Shown: positions 5,155-6,008 of the stretch, in pieces
Numbering within the stretch: the first letter of the stretch is position 1
Layout of the letters: each line of letters starts with the position of its first letter
Source: Candidatus Kuenenia stuttgartensis
GTDB taxonomy: Bacteria; Bacteroidota; Bacteroidia; Flavobacteriales_D; Crocinitomicaceae
DNA: 6,008 nucleotides
Assembly: GCA_943326025.2 (NCBI GenBank)
Contig: CALPRR020000154.1
Span: 1 to 6,008 of the forward strand
Direction of reading: 5' to 3'
Made by a program: the position numbers and the translations under genes
The notes under the pieces: generated by a model
What the model was told of the DNA's origin: nothing
The model's database searches: none
What the model saw: only the letters and a program-made list of their open reading frames with translations

Positions 5155-6008
5155 ATGAAAAGCAATCTTAAAAACATCAGTTTAGGACTACTAGGTGGAA
5201 TGTTACCACTTGGTGCTTACTTAATTTTACACTCTTCAAATCCAATTGATAATACAGATAAAGTATTCGATGGAAAAAATTCAATTGGTCAATTTACAAG
5301 TCTAGATGGTTTACCACTAAATTCAGAAAGTTTTGTTGAAGCTTCTGAAAACTCATTAAACTCAGTAGTTCACGTTACAACTAAAGTAGTTACAACAAAT
5401 TTTCAAAGAGATTTGTTTTCCGAATTTTTCTACGGTCCAGGTGCTGGAGGGAGAGAATTCAAACAATTTGGTTCGGGATCTGGTTCAGGAGTAATAATAT
5501 CTTCACAAGGATACATTGTTACAAATAATCACGTAATTGATAATGCGAGTGAAATTGAAGTAATATTAAATGACAATTCTAAATATACAGCCAAAATTGT
5601 TGGAACAGATCCTTCAACAGATATCGCTGTTTTAAAAATAGAAGGTTCTAATTTCAAAGCAATCCCAATGGGAAATAGTGATGAAGTAAGAGTTGGACAA
5701 TGGGTTCTTGCTGTTGGAAACCCTTTCAATTTAACATCTACTGTAACGGCTGGTATTGTTTCAGCAAAAGCTAGAAATATTAATTTATTATCTGATCGAA
5801 CAAATTCTAGCGTTGTTCCTATCGAATCATTTATCCAAACAGATGCCGCTGTAAACCCTGGCAATAGTGGTGGCGCATTAGTAAATACACGAGGAGAGCT
5901 AATTGGAATTAATACTGCTATCGCTTCTCAAACAGGAAGTTATTCTGGATATTCATTCGCAATACCTGTAAATTTAGCCCAAAAAGTAATCAGTGATATT
6001 ATTGACTA
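5155..6008 (+). CDS. HtrA/DegP-family serine protease, 3' end cut by window
   Basis: This is a trypsin-like periplasmic protease/chaperone that degrades or refolds damaged envelope proteins. The frame is open from ATG 5155 to the window edge, giving 284 codons with no stop; the rest of the protease domain and the expected PDZ domain(s) lie outside. Residues 8-27 are a hydrophobic segment after a Lys-containing start, fitting a signal peptide or membrane anchor. The catalytic triad is His126 in TNNHVI (123-128), Asp156 in TDIAVLKI (155-162) and Ser238 in NPGNSGGAL (234-242). A Gly/Ser-rich stretch (GSGSGSGV, 107-113 and on) precedes the first strand of the protease core. A flexible segment rich in Phe, Gly and Arg (83-104) lies where HtrA proteins carry their regulatory LA loop. 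The ATG follows an A-rich leader, typical of the phylum. The gene may be degP/degQ-like; the truncation prevents a choice. Confidence 0.94.
   Translation, partial: MKSNLKNISLGLLGGMLPLGAYLILHSSNPIDNTDKVFDGKNSIGQFTSLDGLPLNSESFVEASENSLNSVVHVTTKVVTTNFQRDLFSEFFYGPGAGGREFKQFGSGSGSGVIISSQGYIVTNNHVIDNASEIEVILNDNSKYTAKIVGTDPSTDIAVLKIEGSNFKAIPMGNSDEVRVGQWVLAVGNPFNLTSTVTAGIVSAKARNINLLSDRTNSSVVPIESFIQTDAAVNPGNSGGALVNTRGELIGINTAIASQTGSYSGYSFAIPVNLAQKVISDIID

Noticed and set aside
5529..5864. Minus-strand open frame of 111 codons
   Set aside because: It is antisense to htrA, which has a full catalytic triad on the plus strand and runs off the window edge.
1..6008. Mobile element, CRISPR, prophage or defence system
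   Set aside because: No transposase, integrase, direct-repeat array, toxin-antitoxin pair or defence domain is visible; all intact genes are recognisable core functions.

Overview
The window is about 6 kb of AT-rich chromosomal DNA that looks like a member of the Bacteroidota, most likely Flavobacteriales. Three things point there: protein sequences of flavobacterial style (FtsK, TrmD, HtrA); start codons preceded by A/T-rich leaders with no Shine-Dalgarno sequence; and several matches to the Bacteroidota promoter -7 element TAnnTTTG. I cannot name a genus. The content is housekeeping. No mobile element, CRISPR array or defence cassette is visible, and I found no convincing undescribed system.

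Layout. Positions 1-126 hold a minus-strand tRNA-Lys(UUU) gene with its intrinsic terminator at the left edge and a good promoter at 172-201. Positions 127-326 contain no gene apart from that promoter and leader. At 327-924 lie two tandem minus-strand genes for small single-domain rhodaneses (79 and 101 aa), ending in a perfect GAAA-loop hairpin terminator. A second intrinsic terminator (992-1024) closes the large minus-strand gene ftsK (1048-3624), which encodes a membrane-anchored DNA translocase of the division site. A 183-bp divergent spacer then separates ftsK from the plus-strand pair trmD-tsaC (3808-5051). The window ends inside a plus-strand htrA/degP-type periplasmic serine protease gene (from 5155), which is cut by the right edge.

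How the genes relate. trmD and tsaC are 11 bp apart and look co-transcribed. Both products work on tRNA position 37: TrmD makes m1G37, and TsaC makes the threonylcarbamoyl-AMP used for t6A37. The tRNA-Lys(UUU) at the left edge has U36-A37 and is a normal t6A substrate. FtsK (chromosome segregation), HtrA (envelope protein quality control) and the rhodaneses (sulfur transfer) show no clear functional link to these or to each other.

The points most worth a second look are regulatory and small-scale. The trmD -7 element ends four bases before the start codon, suggesting a leaderless mRNA. One rhodanese is trimmed to begin directly at the IVDVR strand, and both carry a Cys-Cys active loop. A -7 variant ending in TTCG appears upstream of both ftsK and htrA. 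A palindrome and a 10-bp-spaced repeat lie in front of htrA.
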